Shown here: in pieces, positions 1 to 8,429 of the stretch
Position numbering within the stretch: position 1 is the first letter of the stretch
Layout: every line of letters starts with the position of its first letter
Assembly (NCBI RefSeq): GCF_000970795.1
Contig: NZ_KQ034028.1
Span: 403,179 to 467,178 of the forward strand
DNA length: 64,000 nucleotides
Direction: 5' to 3'
DNA from: Bombilactobacillus mellifer
Lineage (GTDB): Bacteria > Bacillota > Bacilli > Lactobacillales > Lactobacillaceae
Program-made: the position numbers and the translations under genes
Notes under the pieces: model-generated
The model's input: the letters and a program-made list of their open reading frames with translations, nothing else
Databases searched by the model: none
What the model was told of the DNA's origin: nothing

Positions 1-109
1 CAGTTTGCTTAATTTTGCCAGTTTCATCTACCAAAAACCAGGCGTTAGCTTGAATTTCATTCTTGGACCCATCAAATAGCTGGCAATTATAATATAACGT
101 TGTTCCCAT
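1..109 (-). CDS. Amidohydrolase-like protein, N-terminal fragment (runs off the window)
   Basis: Only the first 36 codons are present; the gene continues beyond base 1. It begins MGTTLYYNCQLFDGS and reads without a stop to the edge. A GAGGAG ribosome binding site lies 8-13 bases upstream of the ATG at 109. The short beta-strand pattern followed by a FDGS-like turn resembles the N-terminal beta-sandwich of metal-dependent amidohydrolases such as imidazolonepropionase or N-acetylglucosamine-6-phosphate deacetylase. The metal-binding motifs lie outside the window, so the assignment is an inference. It is divergent from the permease at 212, and the pair may share a promoter region and a substrate. 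Confidence 0.5.
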   Translation of the reverse strand, partial: MGTTLYYNCQLFDGSKNEIQANAWFLVDETGKIKQT

Positions 110-211
110 TTTTAACACTCCTCTAATTTAAATTAAATATTTTAATGGATTTATCATAATATTTGTGGTATCTTAAGTCAAATCAAATTATAAAATAAAG
201 GAGATGGAATT

Positions 212-1414
212 ATGACAGCATTGGCAGCCATTTTTGCGGTCATGGGCTGTATTTTTGTAGGAGAATGGGTGTCAAAAATAACCCATGCTTATTTGCCCTC
301 AGTCTTTGTATCGGCTATGTTATTCGTTGTTGGTTATTGGACGATTTTCCCCAAGGACTTATCAGCTCAGGCATCGTTTAATATGACCGCTGTAAATATG
401 TTTATGGCTTTAAGTTTAGTCCACTTAGGAACGCTCATGAGTTTAAAGAAACTTTTGCAGCAGTGGCGTGCAGTATGTATTGCCCTTTTGGGGGTCTGTG
501 GGACAATTATTTTGACAATGTTAGTCGGAACTAAATTGTTTGATTGGCATACGGTGGTTGCGGCGGTGCCACCATTAACTGGTGGCATTGTGGCTGCTTT
601 GTTAATGTCTAATGGATTACGGGAACAAGGGATAATGACGCTAGTAGCCTTACCTATTGCAATGATGGTAACGCACTCCTTAGTCGGTTATCCGTTAACA
701 TCTACTTTGTTGAAGCAGGAAGGCAAACGGCTGATTAAAAAGTTTCGCGGTGATCCCAAACTACAAGAACAAATTGCTCAGGCGGGCGCGAACTCCGATT
801 CCAGTGCAGCCATTATGGAAGGACCAGCTAGAAAAACAATTTTTACTGTACCGGAACGTTATGATACTGCCGCCTTTATCATCGCTAAAGTAGCTTTTGT
901 AGCCGTGTTAGCTACCGCCTTTGCTAAATTATTAAATAACGTTATTAATCCGAATGTGATGTGTTTATTATTTGGAGTGGTGGCGCACCAAATTGGGTTT
1001 CTGGAAGATGAAGCTTTGGAAAAGGCCCGTATTTATAACTGGATTTTATACGGCATTATGATTTATGGTTTTTCTCAATTATCTTTGCTTTCACCAAAAC
1101 AGATGGGTCCGATTTTTATCCAAGTCTTGGTTTTGATTGTTTTAGGCCTGATCGGGATGTTCTTAGCCTCTTTCTTGTTAGCTAAACCATTTCACATGTC
1201 TTGGCAGATGGCTTATTGTTGTTCGTTAACAGCACTTTTTGGCTTCCCTATGGACTATGTTTTAACTAAAGAAATCGTTGAAGATTTAGCTACTAGTGAA
1301 GGTGAAACACAGTACTTATTAGACAGTATGATGCCTAAAATGCTGGTGGGTGGTTTTGCCACTGTTTCTATCGCGTCGGTGGTCATCGCCTCCATCTTCT
1401 TAAAACTTTTATAA
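212..1414 (+). CDS. GltS-like polytopic permease (putative sodium/organic-anion symporter)
   Basis: A 400-residue hydrophobic protein with about ten to twelve predicted membrane segments in two halves separated by a charged cytoplasmic loop (about residues 168-215). Each half has glycine-rich membrane segments; the first contains PPLTGGIVAALLMSNG (about 119-134), which resembles the glycine-rich re-entrant signature of GltS-type sodium/glutamate symporters. An AAGGAG ribosome binding site sits 9-14 bases before the ATG. It is divergent from an amidohydrolase-like gene and ends in a bidirectional terminator. The substrate is not deducible; an amino acid or the amide product or substrate of the neighbouring hydrolase is a guess. 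Confidence 0.6.
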   Translation: MTALAAIFAVMGCIFVGEWVSKITHAYLPSVFVSAMLFVVGYWTIFPKDLSAQASFNMTAVNMFMALSLVHLGTLMSLKKLLQQWRAVCIALLGVCGTIILTMLVGTKLFDWHTVVAAVPPLTGGIVAALLMSNGLREQGIMTLVALPIAMMVTHSLVGYPLTSTLLKQEGKRLIKKFRGDPKLQEQIAQAGANSDSSAAIMEGPARKTIFTVPERYDTAAFIIAKVAFVAVLATAFAKLLNNVINPNVMCLLFGVVAHQIGFLEDEALEKARIYNWILYGIMIYGFSQLSLLSPKQMGPIFIQVLVLIVLGLIGMFLASFLLAKPFHMSWQMAYCCSLTALFGFPMDYVLTKEIVEDLATSEGETQYLLDSMMPKMLVGGFATVSIASVVIASIFLKLL

Positions 1415-1417
1415 TTC

Positions 1418-1452
1418 AAAAAAGCACTACTATTTTTGAGTAGTGCTTTTTT
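1418..1452. terminator. Bidirectional intrinsic terminator between convergent genes
   Basis: Perfect inverted repeat AAAGCACTACT / AGTAGTGCTTT with a short AT-rich loop, flanked by A-runs on the left and T-runs on the right. It can stop transcription of the permease (+) and of asparaginase (-), which converge here. Confidence 0.9.
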
Positions 1453-1472
1453 ATGCAAAAATTCCAGAAAAT

Positions 1473-2441
1473 TTAACTATTGAGATACTTTTTCAGGGCA
1501 GAACCTTGCAACCCTGCACTGAGACCAACTAATAATTTAATCCGCGCTTTGGGGCCATTTAAACCACGACAAAAGATAATTCCCATTTGTGCCAGATTGA
1601 CCCCGCCGCCTTGATAATCATATACGGGTTCGGCAATTCCATTGAAACAGCGGGAAACTAACACCAAGGGGATATTCTGGTGCACTAAAGCTTGTAAGGC
1701 AGCAAGTGTTTGGGGCGGAAGATTACCAGCACCTAGAGCCTCGATGACAATTCCGCGAGTGGTAGGTTGGTTGAGAGCTTGAAATAAAGTCCCGGTCATG
1801 CCGGCATAGGCTTTAATCAAATAGACCTCAGTTATTACTTTTTCGATTGGTAAATGAGGTTGTGGATTGATTGTTTGCATATAATTGACATGACCTTCTG
1901 ACACAATACCAATGGGGCCAAACGTCGGCGTGCGAAAGGTTGCAACATTAGTGGTATGAGTTTTAGTCACGTAGCGGGCCGAATGAATTTCATCATTCAT
2001 GACAACCACGACACCCTTACCCACAGAGGCATTGGCACTGGCTACCATGATCGCCGTGCGAAAATTATATAAACCATCGCTGCCAATTTCATTGGAGGAA
2101 CGCATGGCCCCAGTGACTACTACGGGCATTGTGCTGGTTAAAGTTAAATCTAAAAAGAGGGCGGTTTCTTCTAAAGTGTCAGTGCCATGGGTCACTACGG
2201 CACCATCGAAACCTTCGGCAGCTGCTTGACGGAGTCTTTGTGATAGCCGCAGCATATGCGCAGGGGTAATATGAGGCGAAGGCAAATTGAAAATTTCTTC
2301 AGTTACTAATTGGATTTGCCCTTGCGAGTCCAAAGGTAGTTCTGCCAAGGGATTTTGGGCATTGGGTTTGATTTTACCAGTAGCATCTTCTGACATGGAA
2401 ATAGTGCCACCAGTGTGAAGGATAAGAATTTTTTTAGTCAC
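1473..2441 (-). CDS. ansA: L-asparaginase, type I family
   Basis: A 322-residue cytoplasmic enzyme that hydrolyses L-asparagine to aspartate and ammonia. Both catalytic threonine motifs are visible: TGGTIS at residues 10-15 (nucleophile loop) and THGTDTLEET at 84-93 (second Thr with Asp and downstream Lys region). There is no signal peptide, which fits a cytoplasmic enzyme. The start is GTG at 2441, chosen because GGAG lies about 9 bases upstream and the protein then begins exactly at the family N-terminus MTKKILILHTGG. It is a single gene, convergent with the permease and divergent from folT. Length is normal for bacterial asparaginases (320-340 residues). Confidence 0.92.
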   Translation of the reverse strand: MTKKILILHTGGTISMSEDATGKIKPNAQNPLAELPLDSQGQIQLVTEEIFNLPSPHITPAHMLRLSQRLRQAAAEGFDGAVVTHGTDTLEETALFLDLTLTSTMPVVVTGAMRSSNEIGSDGLYNFRTAIMVASANASVGKGVVVVMNDEIHSARYVTKTHTTNVATFRTPTFGPIGIVSEGHVNYMQTINPQPHLPIEKVITEVYLIKAYAGMTGTLFQALNQPTTRGIVIEALGAGNLPPQTLAALQALVHQNIPLVLVSRCFNGIAEPVYDYQGGGVNLAQMGIIFCRGLNGPKARIKLLVGLSAGLQGSALKKYLNS

Positions 2442-2524
2442 AAAAATAGCTCCTCATAAAAAGAATTAGTCCAATTTTAGCACTAACTACGTAAATTATG
2501 ATACATTAGAGTTTAATTAATAAT

Positions 2525-2619
2525 CTGGAGTAGGAAATAAAGCGTTAAGTGTCAGTGGAACGGAATGTGAACACTGAACGAAAAGCCTGAGCTTGCGGTT
2601 TTATTTCCGCATTCGCCAC
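2525..2619 (+). promoter_or_regulatory. THF riboswitch (tetrahydrofolate aptamer) upstream of folT
   Basis: The stretch shows the conserved core of the folT-type THF aptamer: GGAGTAG, then GCGTTAAGTG, then GGAATGTG, then GAACGAAAAGC and a GCGG/CCGCATTCG 3' part. Supporting pairings are GGAAATAAA (2533-2541) with TTTATTTCC (2600-2608), and CAGTG (2553-2557) with CACTG (2572-2576). The terminal helix is weak (TGG with CCA). Downstream, GCCAC (about 2615-2619) can pair with GTGGC (2628-2632), and CTCC (2635-2638) with the GGAG of the ribosome binding site. Translational control through the ribosome binding site is therefore likely. The class is established; the switching details here are inference. 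Confidence 0.88.
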
Positions 2620-2655
2620 GATTTGCAGTGGCAACTCCGCCAAGGAGATGCTGAA

Positions 2656-3177
2656 ATGAATAAATTACAAAGTATCACGAAAACGAGAGCTTTAACTGAT
2701 TTAGCAGTTTTAATTGCCCTGCAATTAATTCTGAGTCGCTTAACCATCGGGCCTAGTTTTTTAAAAATCGGTTTTAGCTTTGTTATTATTGCCTTAATAG
2801 GTTACTATTTTGGACCGGCGCGCTCGATGTTGGTAGGGATCGTGACAGATATTTTGGGCAATATTTTATTTCCACCGCAAGGCGGTTTCTTCTGGGGATT
2901 TACTTTGTCAGCGGCATTATTAGGTTGGCTATACGGACAATTTTTATATGAACGGCCCATTCGATGGTGGCGGTTGTTGGCAGTGACGGTGGTAGCTTTA
3001 TTAGTAGTCAATTTGGGTTGCAATACCTTATGGGTTAGTTTTTTAACGAAGATTTCTTTTAAAACTTTATTTTGGATGCGTTTATGGAAAGAGCTGCTTT
3101 TTATTCCCATTCAAACTGGTGTTTTAATAGGAGTTTTTCACTGGTTAAAAAAACACCATTACACGTTTGAGGAATAG
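2656..3177 (+). CDS. folT: Folate-specific ECF transporter S component FolT
   Basis: A 173-residue membrane protein with about six hydrophobic segments, typical of ECF-family substrate-binding (S) components that pair with a shared EcfAA'T energising module to import folate. The motif SRLTIGP...LKIGFSFV and the following GP-rich loop match the FolT/ThiT-like fold. The ATG at 2656 is chosen because AAGGAG lies 8-13 bases upstream. A longer reading frame opens at 2593, but those extra 21 codons fall inside and just after the folded THF riboswitch, so they are not translated as protein. The riboswitch supports the folate specificity. No EcfAT genes are in this window. Confidence 0.88.
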   Translation: MNKLQSITKTRALTDLAVLIALQLILSRLTIGPSFLKIGFSFVIIALIGYYFGPARSMLVGIVTDILGNILFPPQGGFFWGFTLSAALLGWLYGQFLYERPIRWWRLLAVTVVALLVVNLGCNTLWVSFLTKISFKTLFWMRLWKELLFIPIQTGVLIGVFHWLKKHHYTFEE

Positions 3178-3190
3178 AGCGCGGACCATT

Positions 3191-3214
3191 GTCGCCAGCA
3201 GGCGGCTTTTTTTA
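3191..3214 (+). terminator. Intrinsic terminator after folT
   Basis: GTCGCC-AGCA-GGCGGC hairpin (one G-U pair) followed by seven T residues, about 14 bases after the folT stop. Confidence 0.9.
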
Positions 3215-3247
3215 TGCTAAAATATAAGCAATTAAGGAGAAATCGAT

Positions 3248-3970
3248 ATGAATTTATTGGCACTTGATACTTCTAATCGCTCATTAACAGTAGCTAGTGC
3301 AAGTGATCACCACTTAATCGCACAAGTCAGTTATGAAAACCAACATTCACATAGTGTGACTTTAATGCCGGCCGTTGATCAAGTAGTGCAACAGGCTGGT
3401 TGGCAGCCGCAAGATTTAGATCGAATTATTGTAGCCCAAGGTCCGGGATCTTATACAGGTTTGCGAATTGGGGTCACTACAGCTAAAATGTTAGCTTGGA
3501 CTTTGCATAAAGAATTAGTAGGAGTTTCCAGCTTAGCCGTTTTAGCTCAAAATGTCGGCCCGACAAAAGGTTATTTAGTACCGTTGTTTGATGCTCGAAA
3601 TCACAATGTCTTTGCCGGAGTATATAGATTTAATGAACAAGAACAACTAGAAACAGTCGTTGAAGATCAGCACTTGGCTTTAGCGACTTTATTACAAGAA
3701 TTACACCAAATTGACCAGCCGCTTTGTTTTATTTATGATTTACGTGCCGATTTTCAAGAACAGATTAAAAATAGTTTGGGCACTCAGGTGCGCTTTATAG
3801 ATTGTTATCAGCCTCAGCCGGAATCTTTAATTACGCTGGGATTACAGGCAGCAGTAATTACTGATCTCAATCAATTTGTGCCGCATTATTTAAGGCAAAC
3901 GCAAGCAGAATTAATTTGGTCACAAACTCATTCTGTCAATAGTTCCTCAAATTATGTGGAAGATGTTTAA
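3248..3970 (+). CDS. tsaB: tRNA threonylcarbamoyladenosine biosynthesis protein TsaB
   Basis: A 240-residue ASKHA-fold protein, the inactive partner that binds TsaD (with TsaE) in the complex transferring threonylcarbamoyl to A37 of ANN-decoding tRNAs. It starts MNLLALDTSNRSLTVA with the family LDTS motif. The central AQGPGSYTGLRIGVTTAK (about 64-81) is the family signature. An AAGGAG ribosome binding site lies 10-15 bases before the ATG, and a TATGCTAAAAT element about 30 bases upstream may be a -10 region. It overlaps the next gene by 17 bases, forming a tsaB-rimI-tsaD operon. Confidence 0.95.
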   Translation: MNLLALDTSNRSLTVASASDHHLIAQVSYENQHSHSVTLMPAVDQVVQQAGWQPQDLDRIIVAQGPGSYTGLRIGVTTAKMLAWTLHKELVGVSSLAVLAQNVGPTKGYLVPLFDARNHNVFAGVYRFNEQEQLETVVEDQHLALATLLQELHQIDQPLCFIYDLRADFQEQIKNSLGTQVRFIDCYQPQPESLITLGLQAAVITDLNQFVPHYLRQTQAELIWSQTHSVNSSSNYVEDV

Positions 3971-4487
3971 ACATTGGTGGTCATGGCATAGTTTTACACC
4001 GTTAGTGTTTGTGCCTCAACAACTGGAGCATCAAGGGCAGCTGGTAGATATTAGGCAAGCGACGTTACAAGACGCTCAACTTTTAGACAGTATTCAAAAG
4101 CAAGTGTATGCAGTTCCACCCTGGCAATTAGCCACTTTTTATTCGGAATTGGCTAATCGGCGCCGGTTGTATTTGTTAGCACAGACACCGACCCATGTCA
4201 TCGGTTTTATTGGGTGTGATTTCTTTGAGCGGGCACATATTACTTATTTAGCAATTTTGCCGCATGATCAACATCAAGGTTGGGGGCATTTGTTGTTACA
4301 GGTTATGATTGATTATTGTCAAAATTTTGATTATCCGGAGCTGACTTTAGAAGTCGACTATAACAACCAGGCGGCCCAAAAATTGTATTTGCAATTGGGT
4401 TTTCAGCCCATTAAATTATTAAAAAATTATTATCCTATGATCCACCATGATGCCATTTTCATGAGTCGACCATTAACAAAGGAGTAG
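3954..4487 (+). CDS. rimI: Ribosomal protein bS18 alanine N-acetyltransferase-like GNAT enzyme
   Basis: A 177-residue GNAT acetyltransferase. After a hydrophobic, tryptophan-rich N-terminal extension (about 25 residues), the GNAT fold begins at VDIRQATLQDAQLLDSIQ. The acetyl-CoA binding segment is LAILPHDQHQGWGHLLL (about 92-108; a Q-x-x-G-x-G variant), followed by LEVDYNNQAAQKLYLQLGF, the typical C-terminal RimI signature. RimI acetylates the N-terminus of S18, although its target in Firmicutes is not firmly established. Two starts are possible, ATG 3954 and ATG 3963; neither has a clear ribosome binding site, so translation may be coupled to tsaB, which overlaps it. Confidence 0.88.
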   Translation: MWKMFKHWWSWHSFTPLVFVPQQLEHQGQLVDIRQATLQDAQLLDSIQKQVYAVPPWQLATFYSELANRRRLYLLAQTPTHVIGFIGCDFFERAHITYLAILPHDQHQGWGHLLLQVMIDYCQNFDYPELTLEVDYNNQAAQKLYLQLGFQPIKLLKNYYPMIHHDAIFMSRPLTKE

Positions 4488-4490
4488 TGC

Positions 4491-5519
4491 ATGACATCTC
4501 AGAACCCAATTAATATCTTAGCTTTTGAAAGTAGTTGTGATGAAACGAGTGTGGCCGTAGTCCAAGATGGAAAAACAATTCTATCCAATATCATCGCAAC
4601 CCAAATTAAAAGCCATCAACGTTTTGGCGGTGTAGTGCCGGAAGTAGCTAGTCGTCATCATGTTGAACAAATTATTCATTGTACTCAATTGGCTTTACAA
4701 GAAGCACATATAAAGTATGAACAGTTAGCCGCCGTGGCCGTAACTTATGGGCCGGGGCTAGTCGGATCGTTATTGGTAGGACTAATGGCTGCTAAAGCCG
4801 TTAGTTGGGCCCATGATCTACCGTTAATTGGTGTAAATCATTTGGCAGGACATATTTATGCAGCTAATTTAGTAAAGTCCCTACAATATCCCGCTTTGGC
4901 GCTCGTAGTTTCCGGAGGTCATACCGAGTTAGTACGTGTTAGTGCTCCGGGCCAATTTCATATTTTGGGAGATACCCGCGATGATGCTGTCGGTGAAGCC
5001 TATGATAAAGTAGGCCGTTTATTAGGCGTTAAATATCCCGCTGGGAAAACTTTAGATCAATGGGCTCATGAAGGACAAGATACGTATGATTTTCCGCGCG
5101 CCATGTTGCAGGAAGATAATTTGGATTTTAGTTTCAGTGGTATTAAAAGTGCTGTCATTAATACGCTGCATCATGCCCAACAAATCGGCGCACCGATTAA
5201 TAAAAAGGATGTTGCAACCAGTTTTCAAAATGATGTGCTTGATATTTTAGTCACTAAAACTAAACGGGCTTTGGCGCAGTATCCTTGTGCACAACTGATA
5301 GTTGCAGGAGGAGTAGCGGCTAATTCGGGTTTGCGCGAACGATTAACCGCAGAATTGACCCCACAAGTAGAACTGATTTTTCCACCCTTGCGGTTATGTG
5401 GTGATAATGCAGCCATGATTGGGGCTTATGCCGCCGTGGCCTATCAGCAGCGGAACTTTAGTGATTTGACTTTAAATGCGGATCCCAGTCTGGATTTTGC
5501 TTATCAAACAGAAGATTAG
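4491..5519 (+). CDS. tsaD: tRNA threonylcarbamoyltransferase TsaD
   Basis: A 342-residue ASKHA-fold metalloprotein and the catalytic subunit that attaches threonylcarbamoyl to A37 of t[16 protein letters not shown] lies at residues 13-25 and the metal-binding histidine cluster at [10 protein letters not shown] (about 60-69). [12 protein letters not shown] and SGGHTELV (about 140-147) are the nucleotide-binding loops, with [13 protein letters not shown] near the C-terminus. AAAGGAG lies a few bases before the ATG. It is the last gene of the tsaB-rimI-tsaD operon and is followed by a strong terminator. Length and motifs are normal. Confidence 0.97.
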   Translation: MTSQNPINILAFESSCDETSVAVVQDGKTILSNIIATQIKSHQRFGGVVPEVASRHHVEQIIHCTQLALQEAHIKYEQLAAVAVTYGPGLVGSLLVGLMAAKAVSWAHDLPLIGVNHLAGHIYAANLVKSLQYPALALVVSGGHTELVRVSAPGQFHILGDTRDDAVGEAYDKVGRLLGVKYPAGKTLDQWAHEGQDTYDFPRAMLQEDNLDFSFSGIKSAVINTLHHAQQIGAPINKKDVATSFQNDVLDILVTKTKRALAQYPCAQLIVAGGVAANSGLRERLTAELTPQVELIFPPLRLCGDNAAMIGAYAAVAYQQRNFSDLTLNADPSLDFAYQTED

Positions 5520-5521
5520 TT

Positions 5522-5773
5522 GCCTGGCAAAAAGCTTTGTGCACTAGTTACACAATGCTGTCCCAGATAAAAAAATTTTAACCTGCTGTCTATCAGAGAC
5601 AGCAGGTTTTTGGTTCCTGGCTAAAAATAAAAAGCTGCGCACTACGGCAAGGCAGCATGCAGATTAATTACTTCCAGCTTGTTTGAATAGAGGGATTGTC
5701 AGTAAATTGGCTCACTGATAGAGCAGACTTGGTGGCCGGCAGTAATTAATAAAACGAAAAATGGCGTTCAAGT
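5522..5773. other. Intergenic region with terminator and imperfect repeats; no gene seen
   Basis: Convergent space between tsaD and the ABC-F gene. Besides the terminator at 5572-5612, two loosely similar segments flank it (5522-5566 and 5614-5661): both start CCTGGC, continue through an A-rich run to AAAGCT, then TGCACTA or GCGCACTA. No reading frame of credible length or start is present. Confidence 0.4.
5572..5612. terminator. Bidirectional intrinsic terminator between tsaD and the ABC-F gene
   Basis: Eleven-pair perfect stem ACCTGCTGTCT / AGACAGCAGGT (5581-5591 with 5597-5607), five-base loop, A-run on the left and T-run on the right. Confidence 0.93.
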
Positions 5774-7693
5774 TTATTCAATTAGCTGGGCCCATTGATC
5801 TTCGGCGTTATTTTTTTGCTGAGTTAAGGTGGTAATTTGTTGTTGCAGCTCTTGAAGTTTAGTGTAATCTTTTAAATTCTCGGGTTGAGCCATGGCTTGA
5901 TTTAAAGTTGTAATTTGTTGTTCCAGCTGATCAATTTGAGTTTCCAAGGCGGTGATTTGGCGTTGACGTTTGCGCTCTTGGCGTTGGCGTAACTTGTTTT
6001 GTTGATAGTTTTGTTGACCAGTTGTCGGGTGAGCAGTGGTGGTTAAATCCGGCTTATCTTGACTGGCCGCCAATGCTTGAACTTCCGCTTTTTTAGCCAG
6101 ATAATAGTCATAGTTACCTAAATACAGTGTGCTTTGTTGCGGTTCTAATTCTAAAATGCGGGTAGAAATTTTGTTTAAGAGGTAACGATCATGTGAGACA
6201 AATAAAATGGTGCCGGCAAAGTCTTGCAAAGCTTGTTCTAAAATTTCTTTACTTTGAATATCTAAGTGGTTAGTCGGTTCGTCCATAATCAGTAAATTAT
6301 CATGTTTCAAAGCCAATTTACATAATGTCAAGCGGGCCTTTTCGCCTCCGGACAAATCATGCACAATGTTAAACACATCATCATCTTGAAAGAGAAAGGA
6401 AGCTAAAATATTTCGAATCTCTTTTTCATCGATTGTCGGATGTTCATCCCAAATTTCATGTAGGACGTCTTTGTTGGAATTTAATTGATTGAGATTTTGA
6501 TCATAATAGCCGACGGTCACATTAGTTCCCCATTTGATAGTTCCCTGTAATGGCGGAATTTGATCAATTAAAGTTCGAATTAAGGTTGACTTACCCACAC
6601 CATTAGGCCCAATGACGCCTAAGCGTTCGTGCTTTTTCAGTGTAAAAGTAATATCTTGTTTTAACTCATTATTCTGATACCCGGTTTGTAAATCCTTGAC
6701 TTTGAGGACTTCATTGCCGCTAGTTTGTTGGGTCGTAAATTGAAAGCGCACGTGAGGTTGGAGCGATTTGGGTTTGGCTAAGCGGTCAACTTTAGCCAAT
6801 TGTTTGCGGCGACTTTGAGCACGTTTAGTAGTTGACGCGCGAACGATATTTTTTTGAATGAAAGCTTCGGTTTTTTGGATTTCTTCTTGCTGTTTATTAT
6901 ATGCCTTCCAAGCTAAAGCAAGATCTTTGTCTCGTTGGGCTAAATAAGCACTATAATTACCGGAGTAATGTTTGAGCGTTTGATTTTCCAGGGCGTATAC
7001 TTCGTTGACGGTATGATCTAAAAAGTATTGATCATGGGACACTATTAATAAGGCCCCCTGATAGGTTTGTAAATATTTTTCCAACCAGTTTAAAGTATCA
7101 ATATCCAGATGGTTGGTAGGTTCATCCAGAATTAATAATTCGTGGGGCTCTAATAACATTTGGGCAAAAGCCAGGCGGGATTGTTCACCGCCCGATAGAT
7201 TTAAGGCAGGTTCTTGTTGACGACTTTCGGGGAAACCAAAACCACTTAATACAGAACGAATTTCCGAACGATAGCCATAACCATTTTCATCTTTAAATTT
7301 AATTTGTAATTGATCATACTGGTGCAACAGTTCCTGGGCTTGGGGAGTGGTGGTATCCGTTAATTCGCTCAAACGCTTTTCCAAATGATGGAGTCGTTGT
7401 TCATCTTGTTTGAGATAATCAAAAATGTGTTCCATTTCCTGATAAATGGTGTTGTGCGAATGGAAGTGGGGATTTTGCGCGAGGTAGCCCATCCGCAGAT
7501 TATTTTTATAAATTATCTTGCCAGCACTGGGCGCTAGTTCTTGATTAATAATTTTTAAAAGGGTTGATTTGCCGGCGCCATTAGGGCCCACTAAGCCTAC
7601 ACGGGCTTGTTCGGCGATTTGAAAATTGACTTTTTGAAAAAGGGTGTCACTTCCAAAGTTAAGAGCAATATTTTGACCTTGAACAATTAACAA
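5774..7693 (-). CDS. ABC-F family ATP-binding protein (YdiF/Uup-like)
   Basis: A 639-residue soluble protein with two complete ABC ATPase domains and no membrane segments, the ABC-F arrangement of ribosome-associated translation factors. Domain 1 has GPNGAGKST (about 36-44), LSGGEQSRLAFA and LLILDEPTNHLD. Domain 2 has GPNGVGKST, LSGGEKARLTL and LLIMDEPTNHLD. Between them lies the linker containing the basic KNIVRASTTKRAQSRRKQL segment. A glutamine-rich coiled coil forms the last 80 residues, as in YdiF/Uup. The start is TTG 7693, supported by AAGGAG upstream and the MLIVQGQNIALNFG N-terminus. It is divergent from rex. A resistance role is possible but not indicated. Confidence 0.93.
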   Translation of the reverse strand: MLIVQGQNIALNFGSDTLFQKVNFQIAEQARVGLVGPNGAGKSTLLKIINQELAPSAGKIIYKNNLRMGYLAQNPHFHSHNTIYQEMEHIFDYLKQDEQRLHHLEKRLSELTDTTTPQAQELLHQYDQLQIKFKDENGYGYRSEIRSVLSGFGFPESRQQEPALNLSGGEQSRLAFAQMLLEPHELLILDEPTNHLDIDTLNWLEKYLQTYQGALLIVSHDQYFLDHTVNEVYALENQTLKHYSGNYSAYLAQRDKDLALAWKAYNKQQEEIQKTEAFIQKNIVRASTTKRAQSRRKQLAKVDRLAKPKSLQPHVRFQFTTQQTSGNEVLKVKDLQTGYQNNELKQDITFTLKKHERLGVIGPNGVGKSTLIRTLIDQIPPLQGTIKWGTNVTVGYYDQNLNQLNSNKDVLHEIWDEHPTIDEKEIRNILASFLFQDDDVFNIVHDLSGGEKARLTLCKLALKHDNLLIMDEPTNHLDIQSKEILEQALQDFAGTILFVSHDRYLLNKISTRILELEPQQSTLYLGNYDYYLAKKAEVQALAASQDKPDLTTTAHPTTGQQNYQQNKLRQRQERKRQRQITALETQIDQLEQQITTLNQAMAQPENLKDYTKLQELQQQITTLTQQKNNAEDQWAQLIE

Positions 7694-7728
7694 TTTAAAA
7701 CTCCTTCATAATAAATGATTCGAACTGG

Positions 7729-7757
7729 TTGACATTGTGATATTAGTTGCGTGATAC
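7729..7757 (+). promoter_or_regulatory. Probable sigma-A promoter of rex
   Basis: TTGACA (7729-7734), 17-base spacer, TGATAC (7752-7757), about 40 bases before the rex start. The -35 is a consensus match; the -10 matches at four of six positions. Confidence 0.6.
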
Positions 7758-7796
7758 TTTAAGGTATAACTTAAAAAAATCACAAGAGGGTTTATT

Positions 7797-8429
7797 ATGG
7801 CGCAATACAAAATTCCAAATGCTACAATTAAGCGACTTCCATTATACTATCGTTATTTTCAATTTTTAAGTGATTCTCATAATCAAAAAGTTTCTTCTAC
7901 AGAACTAGCCAAGGCCGTCCAAGTTGACAGTGCCACCATTCGTCGTGATTTTTCTTATTTTGGATCATTGGGCAAAAGAGGTTACGGGTATGAAGTGGAA
8001 CCTATGGTGGAATTTTTTAAAAAATTATTGAACCAAGATAAGACTTCGAAAGTAGCTCTAGTGGGTGTTGGTAATTTAGGCCATGCGCTATTAAATTATA
8101 ATTTTTCGCAGACTAATAATATTAAAATCGTAGCTGCTTTTGACAGTGATCCGGCCAAAATTGGCACGCAGATTAATCAAATCACGGTTTATGATATTCA
8201 AGATGTGGCGCAGCATTTACATGAGCAACAAATTGATGTTGTTATTTTGTCGGTTCCGGTGGGCAGTGCCCAAGTAGTCACAGATCGGTTAGTGCAAGCA
8301 CATGTGAAGGGCATTTTAAACTTTACACCTTTGCGGATTTCAACTCCCGAAAATGTCCGGGTGCATAATGTGGATTTAGCTAATGAATTACAGACGTTGA
8401 TTTATTTCTTGGATAATTACTCAGCTTAA
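7797..8429 (+). CDS. rex: Redox-sensing transcriptional repressor Rex
   Basis: A 210-residue regulator that represses fermentative and respiratory genes and is released when the NADH/NAD+ ratio is high. The N-terminal winged helix (1-75) includes STELAKAVQVDSATIRRDFSYFG, the Rex recognition helix region. The C-terminal Rossmann domain has GVGNLGHALLNY (about 88-99) for NAD(H). The C-terminal helix used for domain swapping in the dimer is present. Start ATG 7797 follows AAGAGGG. I found no convincing Rex operator next to the gene, so autoregulation is not supported. It is transcribed divergently from the ABC-F gene, as often seen in lactobacilli. Confidence 0.96.
   Translation: MAQYKIPNATIKRLPLYYRYFQFLSDSHNQKVSSTELAKAVQVDSATIRRDFSYFGSLGKRGYGYEVEPMVEFFKKLLNQDKTSKVALVGVGNLGHALLNYNFSQTNNIKIVAAFDSDPAKIGTQINQITVYDIQDVAQHLHEQQIDVVILSVPVGSAQVVTDRLVQAHVKGILNFTPLRISTPENVRVHNVDLANELQTLIYFLDNYSA

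Noticed and set aside
2593..2655. N-terminal extension of FolT by 21 codons
   Set aside because: It lies in the THF riboswitch and expression platform; the ATG at 2656 has a proper ribosome binding site and matches the family.
7735..7785. TTGTGA upstream and TCACAA just before the rex ribosome binding site as a Rex operator
   Set aside because: The half-sites are about 40 bases apart instead of the six-base spacing of a Rex box, so they do not form an operator.
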